Origin: Granulosicoccaceae sp. 1_MG-2023
GTDB taxonomy: Bacteria > Pseudomonadota > Gammaproteobacteria > Granulosicoccales > Granulosicoccaceae
NCBI GenBank assembly: GCA_030546905.1
Contig: JAUOPI010000004.1
Span: 1 to 64,000, forward strand
Direction: 5' to 3'
DNA length: 64,000 nt
Positions 27,328-37,710 of the stretch are shown piece after piece (the stretch's first letter is position 1; each line of letters begins with the position of its first letter). The translations under genes and the position numbers were made by a program. The notes beneath the pieces were generated by a model. It worked only from the letters and a program-made list of their open reading frames with translations. It did no database searches and had not been told where the DNA came from.

Positions 27328-28560
27328 TTAGCTCCCGTTTACAAGTCGGATGTAAAGCGCATCGACCGGATTTTCGTCGTCGGCGCTTTTCTGTGCCGAC
27401 AATAAACCGCCATGCTGATAGGAGAATGCCAGCGCGCGGTTCAGCACGGTGCTCTCCTCATCCGGGTAGTAGGACAACATGGACCAGACGCCTTTGGCGT
27501 AGAGTGAGCTGTCGAGCACGGCCGGGTCGTAGGCGAAGTAGTCGGTATCGAGGGTCGGCCGTGTGGTGTAACCGCGGCTGTAGTCATTGATCGAGCGGAG
27601 CTCCTCGGGGGTCGGCAGGCGCCAGCCGCTGTCGCGTCCGCAGAGATTTTCCGCTTCGATTGCCGCAACGTAGGATTGGGTATCGCAGTCGATGCCGCCT
27701 TTGCACTGGCCGCCGTCCCGGGTTCCGGCGTCACCGCCGTTCAGCAGCTCATCTTCCTCAAAATACCAGGTGTAGGTATTGAAGCGGTCACGCAGTCCGT
27801 CGTCATCGGTTTTGACTTCCCAGATCAGGCCGGTGCGGTTGTCGCGCACGCAGGCCCACTGGCTGGCGCTGTTGGGCAGATCGTCACCGTCCTCATCGAG
27901 TTTGGTGAAATCAAATCCGGCCCAGCCGCCGCCGTCCTTGTAGAGCGTTGCGGCCATGGCCTGAGCGTCGCGGCCGAAGTGGGCGTCCTGATTGGCGTAG
28001 CTATTATCGTCGTTGCAGCTTTGCGGCGAGTTTGAATCGCTGACTTCGCAGGCGATAACGCCGGTGTCATTGAGGGGCTGGATGTTCAGGTAGAAGCCGT
28101 CGTCGTTGACGATCAGCGCCTGGGCTGTATCGCGTGCGAGAATGACGTCGACGCTGGCGCCGTTGTTCAGCGTATCGAGCACGATACTGAAGTTTTCCGT
28201 GTATTCCGGCTCGGTATCGCCGATGACGCTGACCTCGGCGGTGGCCGATGTGGTGCCGGCCGGTAAGGTAATCGTGCCGTTGGCGGCGATGTAATCGGTC
28301 TGATCGGCGCTGCCGTCTTCCGTGTACCAATTAACGCTGACCGGGCCGTCCAGTTCCTGGTTGAGCGAGACCGTAAAGACGAGCGCGGTTTCCCCGCTGT
28401 CGCCTTCGTTAACGCTGGCCGTATCGATATAAACGGCCGGGTCATCCGGTGCAGCGGGAACCAGCGTGCTACTTTTGTTGTCACTGTCCACGCAAGCGCT
28501 GAGCAGTGACAGCAATCCGACTGCGGCGGTACCTGATCGAATTGACAGTTTTGACAACAT
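27328..28560 (-). CDS. Calx-beta and DUF1566 domain lipoprotein
   Basis: A 410-residue lipoprotein. The signal peptide ends at SLLSAC (Cys23). A Calx-beta domain covers about 42-155 (VNEGDSGETALVFTVSL, then DYIAANGTITLPAG, then EYTENFSIVL), a calcium-binding fold. A DUF1566 domain covers about 210-408 (NRTGLIWEVK, GWRLPTPEELRSI, YIRLVNG). Both halves are common in secreted or surface proteins. It is co-transcribed with the smaller DUF1566 gene. The function is unknown; surface adhesion or matrix binding is only a guess. Confidence 0.82.
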   Translation of the reverse strand: MLSKLSIRSGTAAVGLLSLLSACVDSDNKSSTLVPAAPDDPAVYIDTASVNEGDSGETALVFTVSLNQELDGPVSVNWYTEDGSADQTDYIAANGTITLPAGTTSATAEVSVIGDTEPEYTENFSIVLDTLNNGASVDVILARDTAQALIVNDDGFYLNIQPLNDTGVIACEVSDSNSPQSCNDDNSYANQDAHFGRDAQAMAATLYKDGGGWAGFDFTKLDEDGDDLPNSASQWACVRDNRTGLIWEVKTDDDGLRDRFNTYTWYFEEDELLNGGDAGTRDGGQCKGGIDCDTQSYVAAIEAENLCGRDSGWRLPTPEELRSINDYSRGYTTRPTLDTDYFAYDPAVLDSSLYAKGVWSMLSYYPDEESTVLNRALAFSYQHGGLLSAQKSADDENPVDALYIRLVNGS

Positions 28561-28914
28561 GATTTGGGCTTTCCCGTTTTAATGTAGTTTTGCTCGGGAA
28601 TGAGGCGATGTGAATTAGCCGGTCGCCGAGTGTGCGTAAGCATAACAGCAATGAAATTGAACCCATTACCGGCAAATGTGAATTTCTTGACGTGTTCGTC
28701 TCTATTGCTGCGAATTGATTGATTCGTATGTTATTTCGCACGAAATGCCGTACTGCGGCGCTGCCGGCCGGCCCTGGGCCGGCGGATTATTACGGCTTTG
28801 TGTGAAGCCGTATTTATCTTGCACGGGTAACTTGAGTTTTGTTCCTGTGGGCGCAAATTGCTAGTATCAGGCGCTAGTTGGCAAGTTAACTGCAAAGTCT
28901 GAATTAGGTAGAAA
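28561..28914. other. Divergent intergenic region upstream of clpS
   Basis: About 350 bp with no supported gene. A very GC-rich hairpin (GCCGGCC at 28767-28773 with GGCCGGC at 28777-28783) has no T run. The left half is AT-rich and must carry the promoter of the leftward lipoprotein gene; the right end carries a clpS promoter candidate. Confidence 0.5.
28839..28867 (+). promoter_or_regulatory. Candidate sigma-70 promoter of clpS
   Basis: TTGTTC (28839-28844) and TAGTAT (28862-28867) are spaced by 17 bp and lie 47 bp before the clpS ATG. Each hexamer has two mismatches from consensus, so this is a candidate only. Confidence 0.4.
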
Positions 28915-29232
28915 ATGGGCGGTAAAGAACTGATCGAAGACGGCGGGCTGGCGGTAGAGACTTCCAAGCCGGAAGTAAAGAAACCTCCGCTGTATCAAGT
29001 GGTCTTGCTCAATGACGACTACACTCCTATGGAGTTTGTTGTTCAGGTGCTGGAGACGTTTTTCTCCATGAACCGCGAGCAGGCTACGCGCGTCATGCTG
29101 CACGTGCATACAAGGGGAAAGGGCGTCTGCGGGGTGTTTACCCGTGAGATCGCTGAGACCAAGGTGCAGCAGGTCAATCAGTTTTCCCGCGAAAACCACC
29201 ATCCGCTGTTGTGTGATATGGAAGCCACCTGA
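28915..29232 (+). CDS. clpS: ClpA adaptor protein ClpS
   Basis: A 105-residue adaptor that delivers N-end-rule substrates to ClpAP. The core motif [16 protein letters not shown] carries the Asn-Asp-Asp residues of the N-degron pocket; a flexible N-terminal tail precedes it as usual. Its stop is 30 bp before clpA, the conserved partner gene. Confidence 0.96.
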   Translation: MGGKELIEDGGLAVETSKPEVKKPPLYQVVLLNDDYTPMEFVVQVLETFFSMNREQATRVMLHVHTRGKGVCGVFTREIAETKVQQVNQFSRENHHPLLCDMEAT

Positions 29233-29262
29233 GCGGGTATGCGACTGTAAGGGCTGAAATAC

Positions 29263-31548
29263 ATGTTAAGCAAAGAACTTGAGCTGACACTGAACAATGC
29301 TTTCAAGGAAGCGCGCATTCGCCGTTTTGAGTTTATGACGGTGGAGCATCTGCTGCTGTCTCTGCTCGATAACCCGACCGCAGCGACGGTGCTGCGAGCC
29401 TGTGGCGGCAATCTCGATCAGCTGCGCTCTGAGCTGGAAGAGTTCGTCGCAGAGAATACGCCCTTGCTTGAAGATGAAAACCGCGAAACGCAGCCAACGC
29501 TGGGCTTCCAGCGGGTTTTGCAGCGTGCGGTATTCCACGTGCAAAGTTCCGGCAAGAACGAAGTCTCCGGCGCCAATGTGCTGGTGGCGATTTTCGGTGA
29601 GACCGATTCCCACACCGTGTACCTGCTGAACAAGCAGAACATCACCCGGCTGGACGTGGTCAACTACATTTCTCACGGTATTGCCAAAGGCTCGCCGGAA
29701 GAGGACGAAAGTGCCTTCGGTGCTGCCAGTGGTGAGGCCCCGGAAGAGGCTGAAAGCGATGAGGCCGAAGCCGAGTCCCGGCCGCTGGACAAGTACGCCA
29801 CCAATCTTAACGAACGGGCCAAAGAAGGGCGGATTGACCCGCTGGTCGGGCGTGAAGCGGAAATCGAGCGTGCCACGCAGATCCTCTGCCGCCGGCGCAA
29901 AAACAATCCCTTGCTGGTCGGTGAATCCGGTGTCGGTAAAACCGCGATTGCAGAAGGCCTGGCCAAGCGTATCGTCGATGGCGAAATCCCCGACGTGCTG
30001 AAAGAAAGCGTTATCTATTCGCTGGATCTGGGTGCGCTGGTAGCCGGCACCAAATACCGCGGCGATTTTGAAAAACGCCTTAAGTCGATCCTGAAACAGC
30101 TCAAAGACGAGCCGGGCGCGATTCTGTTTATCGACGAAATTCACACCATTATCGGTGCCGGCGCAGCGTCGGGCGGGGTAATGGATGCGTCCAATCTGAT
30201 CAAACCGATGCTGGCTTCAGGTGAGCTCAAATGCATCGGTTCGACGACCTATCAGGAATTCCGCGGCATCTTCGAGAAAGACCGCGCGCTGACGCGCCGT
30301 TTCCAGAAAATTGACGTGGTTGAGCCGACCGTGGATGAGACGTTTGAGATCCTCAAAGGCTTGAAGTCGCGCTTTGAGGAGTTCCACGAGGTCAAGTATT
30401 CCAACAATGCCCTGAAGGCTGCCGCAGAGCTGTCTTCGCGCTATGTGAATGACCGTTTTCTGCCGGATAAAGCCATTGATGTAATCGATGAGGCCGGTGC
30501 CAGCCGCCGGCTTAAGTCCGAAAGCAGCAAGAAAAGTATTTCGGTGCGCGATATCGAAACCATCGTCGCCAAAATCGCCCGTATTCCCGAGAAGAGCGTC
30601 AGCGCTTCGGATATGGGTAAGCTCAAGACGCTGTCGCGTGATCTGGGCATGATTGTATTTGGTCAGGATGAAGCGATCGAAACGCTGTCTTCGGCGATTA
30701 TCATGTCGCGCTCGGGGCTGGGGCCGGTGGACAAACCGATCGGCAGTTTTCTGTTCGCCGGGCCGACCGGTGTGGGTAAAACCGAGGTCACACGCCAGCT
30801 GTCCAAGCTGATGGGCATAGACCTGATCCGCTTCGATATGTCTGAGTATATGGAGGCGCACACGGTGTCGCGTCTGATCGGCGCACCGCCGGGCTATGTC
30901 GGTTACGATCAGGGCGGGCTCTTGACCGATGCGGTGATTCAGTCGCCACACGCAGTCTTGCTGCTCGATGAGATCGAAAAAGCGCATCCGGACGTGTTCA
31001 ACCTGCTGTTGCAGGTGATGGACCACGGCACGCTGACTGATAACAACGGCCGTAAGGCGGATTTCCGCAATGTGATTCTGGTGATGACCACAAACGCCGG
31101 CGCGGAATCGATCAGCCGGCCGAGTATGGGCTTTACCGTTCAGGACAAGACGCACGACGGTATGGAAGCGATTAAGCGCCTGTTCACGCCGGAGTTCCGC
31201 AACCGTCTTGACGCAATTATTCAGTTCAAAGCGCTGGATAAGAACGTCATCTTCAACGTGGTCGACAAGTTCATTATCGAGCTGGAGTCGCAGCTGGAAG
31301 AGAAAGGCGTGACCATCGAAGTGGCAGCCGACGCCAAGGCCTGGCTTGCCGAGCACGGTTTTGATGCGGCCATGGGTGCGCGGCCGATGACCCGCGTTAT
31401 CCGTGAAAACATCAAAAAGCCGCTAGCCGAAGAGTTGTTGTTCGGTAAGCTCAAATCCGGCGGTCGCGTGATTGTCACACTGGACGATAAAGGTGAGCTG
31501 TTGATCGAAACGGAAAGCCGTCAGGACGACAAAGCCCTGCCGGCCTGA
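29263..31548 (+). CDS. clpA: ATP-dependent Clp protease ATP-binding subunit ClpA
   Basis: A 761-residue AAA+ unfoldase that feeds ClpP. An N-terminal double Clp-N repeat is followed by an acidic linker (about 145-170) and two AAA modules. The first has GESGVGKT and LFIDEIHT; the second has GPTGVGKT and LLLDEIEKAH. The ClpP-binding loop region lies between them and the C-terminus. It is followed by a strong terminator and faces infA, as in E. coli. Confidence 0.97.
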   Translation: MLSKELELTLNNAFKEARIRRFEFMTVEHLLLSLLDNPTAATVLRACGGNLDQLRSELEEFVAENTPLLEDENRETQPTLGFQRVLQRAVFHVQSSGKNEVSGANVLVAIFGETDSHTVYLLNKQNITRLDVVNYISHGIAKGSPEEDESAFGAASGEAPEEAESDEAEAESRPLDKYATNLNERAKEGRIDPLVGREAEIERATQILCRRRKNNPLLVGESGVGKTAIAEGLAKRIVDGEIPDVLKESVIYSLDLGALVAGTKYRGDFEKRLKSILKQLKDEPGAILFIDEIHTIIGAGAASGGVMDASNLIKPMLASGELKCIGSTTYQEFRGIFEKDRALTRRFQKIDVVEPTVDETFEILKGLKSRFEEFHEVKYSNNALKAAAELSSRYVNDRFLPDKAIDVIDEAGASRRLKSESSKKSISVRDIETIVAKIARIPEKSVSASDMGKLKTLSRDLGMIVFGQDEAIETLSSAIIMSRSGLGPVDKPIGSFLFAGPTGVGKTEVTRQLSKLMGIDLIRFDMSEYMEAHTVSRLIGAPPGYVGYDQGGLLTDAVIQSPHAVLLLDEIEKAHPDVFNLLLQVMDHGTLTDNNGRKADFRNVILVMTTNAGAESISRPSMGFTVQDKTHDGMEAIKRLFTPEFRNRLDAIIQFKALDKNVIFNVVDKFIIELESQLEEKGVTIEVAADAKAWLAEHGFDAAMGARPMTRVIRENIKKPLAEELLFGKLKSGGRVIVTLDDKGELLIETESRQDDKALPA

Positions 31549-31570
31549 TCGCAGGCAAAACCAGGCACAG

Positions 31571-31601
31571 CGCGCGCCTTACGGGGCGCGCGTTTTTTTT
31601 T
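31571..31601 (+). terminator. Terminator after clpA
   Basis: CGCGCGCC (31571-31578) pairs with GGCGCGCG (31585-31592) and is followed by nine T. Confidence 0.9.
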
Positions 31602-31690
31602 GCGCAAAAAAACCTGAACGCTCGCCTGCGGAGGCGGGCGGGCGAAAAGCGGGCTGTTTGAGGGCCGCGTCGGAGCGCTGGCCGGGCCGA

Positions 31691-31909
31691 TTATCGGCTG
31701 CGGTAAGTGATCCGACCTTTGCTCAGGTCGTAGGGTGTCATCTGAACGGTGACTTTATCGCCTGTCAAAATGCGGATGTAGTGCTTGCGCATTTTGCCGG
31801 AGATATGTGCTGTAACAACGTGGCCGTTATCAAGCTCTACGCGGAAGGTGGTGTTCGGCAGTGTGTCGATCACAGTACCTTCCATTTCAATGGGTTCTTC
31901 TTTTGCCAT
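31691..31909 (-). CDS. infA: Translation initiation factor IF-1
   Basis: A 72-residue OB-fold protein of exact family length ([11 protein letters not shown] start, [10 protein letters not shown] centre, GRITYRSR end). It binds the ribosomal A site during initiation. It is transcribed towards clpA from its own upstream region. Confidence 0.98.
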   Translation of the reverse strand: MAKEEPIEMEGTVIDTLPNTTFRVELDNGHVVTAHISGKMRKHYIRILTGDKVTVQMTPYDLSKGRITYRSR

Positions 31910-32024
31910 AATTTCTCGTGTTGGTCACAACGGGCAGGTCGGGAAAGGCAGCCATTATCAACATTATGCAAACAATCTCAAGCATGGCGGTCGCTTTCCT
32001 GTAAATCAAAAGCGCGAATCGGCG

Positions 32025-32054
32025 CAAAAAACGGCCCGGAACAGGCCGTTTTTT
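32025..32054 (-). terminator. Terminator after the ppsA-like gene
   Basis: AAAAAACGGCC (32026-32036) pairs with GGCCGTTTTTT (32044-32054) across a 7-base loop. The A and T flanks make it work on either strand; on the minus strand it lies 31 bp past the ppsA-like stop. Confidence 0.88.
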
Positions 32055-32085
32055 GTGGTTTTTCCGGTTGCTGTGCGGGATGTAA

Positions 32086-34467
32086 TTATTTTTCTGCCTC
32101 GGCGACGACCGGCTTCATGCGCAGCAGGGCGTCCTGATCGAAGGAGATGGCGTCGATTTTTTCCTTGACCAGAAAATTCACCAGATCGTGAAAGTCCGAC
32201 GGGGCCTGGCCGGATATGCCGATGTGTTTGCCGGCTTTGCGGCAGGCGCGGATTGCCATTTTCATCAGCATGCGCGGTGCTTCATCCCGTTCGTCGAGCT
32301 CCGGATCGAGCCCGGCTTCGCGGTCAACGCCCAGTGCCAGCTGGGTCAGGTCGTTGGAGCCGATGGAGAAACCGTCAAAGTGTGCCAGAAAACGCTCGGC
32401 CAACAGGGCGTTAGCCGGCACTTCGCACATCATATGGGTGCGGATACCGTCGGCACCGTGTTTGATGTCGTGACGGGCCAGCAGTTCCAGCACATTGGCC
32501 GCTTCGTGGGTCGAACGCACGAAGGGAACCAAAAGCTGGATATTGTCGAGCCCCATTTCTTTGACCACTTTGTTGATGGCCAGGCACTCCAGGCCGAAGC
32601 ATTCGGAAAAGCTGTCCGAAAAGTAGCGTTGCACGCCGCGCAAGCCGATCACCGGATTCTCTTCGTGGGGCTCGAACTCGTTGCCGCCGAGCAGGGCGGC
32701 ATATTCGCTGGACTTGAAGTCTGAGAAGCGGACGTACACCGGTCGCGGATAAAATGCCGCGGCGATCAGGCCGATGCCCTGCGCGAGTTTGTCCACGTAG
32801 AACGCGCGCGGCGAAGGATAGCCTTCGGTTTTTTCATCGATGGCGTTGCGCAGATCGCGGCTCAGGCTGTCGTAGTTCAGCAGCGCGGCGGGGTGGATGC
32901 CGATGGTACTGGTCAGAATGTACTCGATGCGCGCCAGACCGACGCCGTCGGCCGGCAGAAACGAGGCTTCCAGGGCCTGCTCGGGATTGCCCAGATTAAC
33001 GTAGGTTTTGGTGCGGGTTTGCGGCAGGGAGTCGGGCAGGATCTTTTGCACGTCAAACGGCAGGACGCCGGTGTAGACCTGACCGTCGTCGCCGTCGGCA
33101 CAGTTGACGGTCAGCTTGTCGCCGTCCCGGAGCTGCTCTGTGGCGCCTTTGCAGCCGACCAGTGCCGGAATTCCGAGCTCCCGCGCCATAACCGCGGCGT
33201 GGCAGGTGCGGCCACCGAGATTGGTAATGATGGCCGCAGCACGGCGCATGACCGGCTCCCATTCGGGATCGGTTTTTTCGGTGATAAGGATCTCGCCGTC
33301 GCGCAGCTGATCCATGTCGCCGGTGTTGAGAATGACCCGCGCCCGACCGGTAGCTATCCGGCGGCCGACGCTGCGTCCGGTGCAGATGGCTTCGCCGTGC
33401 TCGCGGAGCTTAAAGGTCTCGTAGACGCGGTCCTGACGTTCGGTCAGTGTTTTGCGGCGGGCGTTCACGATAAAGAGTTCGCCGCTGTAGCCGTCTTTGG
33501 CCCATTCGATTTCCAGCGGATGCGGCGTGCCTTGCAGCGCGCTGTAGTGGGACTCGACCTGGCGGGCGTAGCGTGCGAGGGTCAGGACTTCGTTATCGCT
33601 GAGTGAAAACTCGCGTCGGTCGCTGCTGTGGACCGGGACGTTTTTGGTATAGACCCCGGCCAGTTGCTCCGGCGCGTAGATCATTTTGATTTCTTTACTG
33701 CCGAGTTGCTTTTTGACCAGCGGCCGGAAGCCTTTGTCCAGCGTTGGTTTGTAAACGAAGAATTCGTCCGGATTGACGGCGCCGTTGGTGACGTTTTCGC
33801 CCAGCCCGTAGGCCGAGGAGATCAGTACCATATCGGCAAAGCCGCTTTCCGTGTCGTGGGTGTAGATCACGCCGGAGCAGGCCTGGTCCGAGCGCACCAT
33901 TTTCTGTACTGCCACGGCAATGCGGGCGTCTTTGTGATCCTGTCCGGCTTTAATCCGGCGGGCGATCGCCCGGTCGGTAAACAGTGAGGCAAAGACCAGC
34001 TTGCAGGTTGCCGTCAGGTTGCGGGTGCCGGCGACGTTAAGGTAGCTGTCCTGCGGGGCGCTCATATGGCCCTGCTTGCCGTCGTTGGGCAGGGCTGAGC
34101 GACGCACGGCCACATCCGGTTTGGCGCCGTAGAGCGCTTCGAGTTCTTCGTAGGCGGCTATAATATGCCCGCATAAATCATCCGGCATATTGCTGTGAAT
34201 GATGCCGGCGCGGACCTTGCCTCCGGCATAGGTCAGGGCGTCCGCATCGGCCGGGTCAATGCCGCTGAGTTGCTCGTCGATCAGGTCGAACAGCCGGTTT
34301 TCCTGCATGAAATGCGCATAAGCGTCGGTGGTGACCGCAAAGCCGGCGGGCACTTTGGCCTCCAGGCCCTGCATGGCCTGATAAATCTCGCCGAGCGAGG
34401 CGCTTTTTGTGCCGACCAGTTGCGCGTCGCTGTAGGTGATGTCGCCGAATTGTTTGGTCAGCTGCAT
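32086..34467 (-). CDS. Phosphoenolpyruvate synthase-like protein with altered active site
   Basis: A 793-residue homologue of PpsA with all three domains: nucleotide binding, phospho-His and PEP/pyruvate binding. The phospho-His segment is intact (GGRTCHAAVMARELG, His423), as are SIGSNDLTQLALG and MCEVPANALLAE. Three catalytic motifs differ from E. coli PpsA. The general acid/base Cys of GICGQ reads Ser752 (GISGQ; codon 32212-32214 on the minus strand). The ATP-binding RSSATAED reads RRSALPND (122-129). QARPET reads NARRKT (335-340). It may be a paralogue with another activity, or a weak PpsA. The ribosome site AGGAAAC is good. The regulator gene ppsR, often divergent to ppsA, is absent. Confidence 0.85.
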   Translation of the reverse strand: MQLTKQFGDITYSDAQLVGTKSASLGEIYQAMQGLEAKVPAGFAVTTDAYAHFMQENRLFDLIDEQLSGIDPADADALTYAGGKVRAGIIHSNMPDDLCGHIIAAYEELEALYGAKPDVAVRRSALPNDGKQGHMSAPQDSYLNVAGTRNLTATCKLVFASLFTDRAIARRIKAGQDHKDARIAVAVQKMVRSDQACSGVIYTHDTESGFADMVLISSAYGLGENVTNGAVNPDEFFVYKPTLDKGFRPLVKKQLGSKEIKMIYAPEQLAGVYTKNVPVHSSDRREFSLSDNEVLTLARYARQVESHYSALQGTPHPLEIEWAKDGYSGELFIVNARRKTLTERQDRVYETFKLREHGEAICTGRSVGRRIATGRARVILNTGDMDQLRDGEILITEKTDPEWEPVMRRAAAIITNLGGRTCHAAVMARELGIPALVGCKGATEQLRDGDKLTVNCADGDDGQVYTGVLPFDVQKILPDSLPQTRTKTYVNLGNPEQALEASFLPADGVGLARIEYILTSTIGIHPAALLNYDSLSRDLRNAIDEKTEGYPSPRAFYVDKLAQGIGLIAAAFYPRPVYVRFSDFKSSEYAALLGGNEFEPHEENPVIGLRGVQRYFSDSFSECFGLECLAINKVVKEMGLDNIQLLVPFVRSTHEAANVLELLARHDIKHGADGIRTHMMCEVPANALLAERFLAHFDGFSIGSNDLTQLALGVDREAGLDPELDERDEAPRMLMKMAIRACRKAGKHIGISGQAPSDFHDLVNFLVKEKIDAISFDQDALLRMKPVVAEAEK

Positions 34468-34611
34468 GGTGTTGTTTCCTGTAGGATAGTGCCCGTGTCA
34501 GTTAGCCGGACTGGTGTAAATAAAACAGCGAACTGCCGGTGAGCGGCGATTTTGTACCCGACGCACGGGTCATGCAAGCAAACACAGACTTCAGGTTGAT
34601 TTGGTTCTTAC

Positions 34612-35091
34612 ATGCATTTTCAGGACTACAGAAAACGACGCACGACAGAACGCCTTGCCAGATTGATGGAAGGTTACGAGTCGAACTATCTCTCGATCCG
34701 TCTGTTGGTGCCGGCGCTGGCCACCCTGGACAAGGGTGATGTGCGGATTTCCCGTGTGGATGGCTGTGTTGATCTGAAGCTGGAAGTGCTGGAAAAGGAA
34801 AAATACACCACGACCTTACGTCTGACGTATGTCTTTGATGAGGCGGCCGACAAGCGCGAGGAGCCGGATCTGACAATCCGTGTTTATCACGATGCCAGAA
34901 CTGCCGAAGCCATGAGCGGCCTGATCCACGGGCGCCGTCACGAACAGCGCCGGCGTCGTGATCTTGATGAGGGGTGGGTGCTGAACCGCTTTCTGCACAA
35001 ATGGATTCGCTACTGCCTGCATCGCGGGCATCGTTTCGATGAGCGCAGTGATGCGGTTGCCGGCACGGCGCTGTGTCTGGCCGGTCGCTGA
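34612..35091 (+). CDS. DUF1249 family protein (YqiB-like)
   Basis: A 159-residue soluble protein matching DUF1249 (E. coli YqiB). Typical features are the Tyr-Glu-Ser-Asn start region (MEGYESNYLSIRLLVP), ISRVDGCVDLKLEVLE, a strand-rich centre, and HKWIRYCLHRGH near the end. The role of the family is unknown. The gene is divergent from the ppsA-like gene across 144 bp. Here it is not beside nudF or cpdA, its usual partners in enterobacteria. Confidence 0.82.
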   Translation: MHFQDYRKRRTTERLARLMEGYESNYLSIRLLVPALATLDKGDVRISRVDGCVDLKLEVLEKEKYTTTLRLTYVFDEAADKREEPDLTIRVYHDARTAEAMSGLIHGRRHEQRRRRDLDEGWVLNRFLHKWIRYCLHRGHRFDERSDAVAGTALCLAGR

Positions 35092-35094
35092 GGT

Positions 35095-35634
35095 CTAGCG
35101 CTGCCGGGCGGCGCAGTTAGCGTCGTAGCTCTTTTGATAGCGCGAGAGCATCAGCATGGTTTTGTTCAGTGATTGCGCATCATTGACAATCGATATGCGT
35201 GACTCAAGGGCGGTGATGCGGTTAGCCAGATCCTGGCAGCGGGCATTGAAATGCGCGTCCTTTACCGGCTCCGGCGTGTTGACTGCGGTGTCGTCCGGCG
35301 CGCTGTTGTTGCGCCGCGTCGGTTCGGCCGGCGTCTCCAGCGACGGACTGACAATCAGTCCCTGTTGCGCATCGCTGTGCTCGCGTGGTGCCGGCGTGGC
35401 GGTGCCCGGTGTGCGTATGGCGGATGCGGTGATCGTGTTGTTTCGCTTCTTGGCTGTGTCGATTTTTTTGACGTTCAGACCGGTCGCATCCGGTGGCGGG
35501 GTGGGGGAATACGTCAAAACGCCGTCGGCATCGGTCCACTGGTAGAGTGTTGCGGCCTGACTGCCTGCGGCAAAACTCAGCGCGGCCAGTAGCAGCGCGC
35601 GGTTCAGAATAGATCGCGTACGGACTGTGTTCAT
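35095..35634 (-). CDS. Exported DUF4124 protein
   Basis: A 179-residue protein. A signal peptide (about 1-27, ending at GSQA) leads into a DUF4124 domain (TLYQWTDADGVLTYSPTPP), then a low-complexity linker and a C-terminal coiled segment (CQDLANRITALESRI). DUF4124 proteins are periplasmic proteins of unknown role and are widespread in gamma- and betaproteobacteria. It converges with the DUF1249 gene with a 3-bp gap. Confidence 0.78.
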   Translation of the reverse strand: MNTVRTRSILNRALLLAALSFAAGSQAATLYQWTDADGVLTYSPTPPPDATGLNVKKIDTAKKRNNTITASAIRTPGTATPAPREHSDAQQGLIVSPSLETPAEPTRRNNSAPDDTAVNTPEPVKDAHFNARCQDLANRITALESRISIVNDAQSLNKTMLMLSRYQKSYDANCAARQR

Positions 35635-35760
35635 ATTGCTCAGCGTATTTTCAAGACACGCTGTGCAACTGCAAAGCTCATGCCCGAGGGGTACGCAGGC
35701 TTTGCAAGCGTGTGTTTGCCGCTATACTCCACTGCATCGGATCAGGGTTGGAGATTGGGT

Positions 35761-36132
35761 GTGCAGTTCTTGCTGGTGGGTGCGGGCGGATTTTGTGGGG
35801 CTGTGTTGCGCTACGGCGTGATGCGCTTGTTGGCCGCGCACGCGGGCACATTTCCTTTTGCCACCTTAACGGTGAATATCCTTGGTTCGCTTGCCGCAGG
35901 TTTTTTTTCGACCTGGATCTTCCAGCGCTCGGTGTTTGAGGGCGAGTGGCGGCTGGCCGTGCAGGTCGGGCTGCTGGGGGCGTTTACGACCTTCTCGACC
36001 TTTTCCCTGGAGACCGTCAGTCTGGTGGAGCAGGGCCATGTGGCAAAAGCGGTTATTAGTGTCGGGCTGAATCTGACGCTCTGTCTTGCGGCAGCGGCGT
36101 TGGGCGTGGTTCTGGCACGGAGTCTGCCCTGA
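35761..36132 (+). CDS. crcB: Fluoride efflux channel CrcB (Fluc)
   Basis: A 123-residue membrane protein with four helices. Family markers are visible: GGFCGAVLRYGV, TLTVNILGSLAAGF (pore Asn) and LLGAFTTFSTFSLE. Dual-topology dimers of this protein export fluoride. The GTG at 35761, with TTGGAG about 8 nt upstream, gives the standard length; the longer open frame begins with non-family sequence. No fluoride riboswitch was recognised upstream. serS follows after 43 bp. Confidence 0.93.
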   Translation: MQFLLVGAGGFCGAVLRYGVMRLLAAHAGTFPFATLTVNILGSLAAGFFSTWIFQRSVFEGEWRLAVQVGLLGAFTTFSTFSLETVSLVEQGHVAKAVISVGLNLTLCLAAAALGVVLARSLP

Positions 36133-36136
36133 GTAG

Positions 36137-37459
<1,323 letters not shown>

Positions 37460-37510
37460 GTTGTCCGGCGACGGTATCAGGCTTTTATTAAAAAAAGTTG
37501 TACGTAGGGG

Positions 37511-37539
37511 TTGACCGGGTAAGAGGGCATCGTTAATAT
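37511..37539 (+). promoter_or_regulatory. Sigma-70 promoter of tRNA-Val
   Basis: TTGACC (37511-37516) and TAATAT (37534-37539) with an ideal 17-bp spacer, 18 bp before the tRNA. An A-run followed by GTT, and then AGGGG directly before the -35, recur in the tRNA-Asn promoter. Confidence 0.82.
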
Positions 37540-37557
37540 ACGCGCTCTTACGACGGC

Positions 37558-37634
37558 AGGCGCGTAGCTCAGTTGGTTAGAGCACCACCTTGACATGGTG
37601 GGGGTCGTTGGTTCGAATCCAATCGCGCCTACCA
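37558..37634 (+). tRNA. tRNA-Val (GAC)
   Basis: A 77-nt cloverleaf. The acceptor stem AGGCGCG pairs with CGCGCCT, the anticodon stem CCACC/GGTGG encloses TTGACAT with anticodon GAC, and CCA is encoded. It stands alone between serS and thrS. Confidence 0.96.
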
Positions 37635-37710
37635 ATTTTTCTGCCTTCATCCCCTCACGTTCTTATATTCACGTGGCCTGGCGTATGGGTCACCACTGAA
37701 GAGTATTGCA

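Noticed and set aside
35640-35760. Possible fluoride riboswitch before crcB
   Set aside because: No match to the conserved crcB-motif start or pseudoknot was seen.
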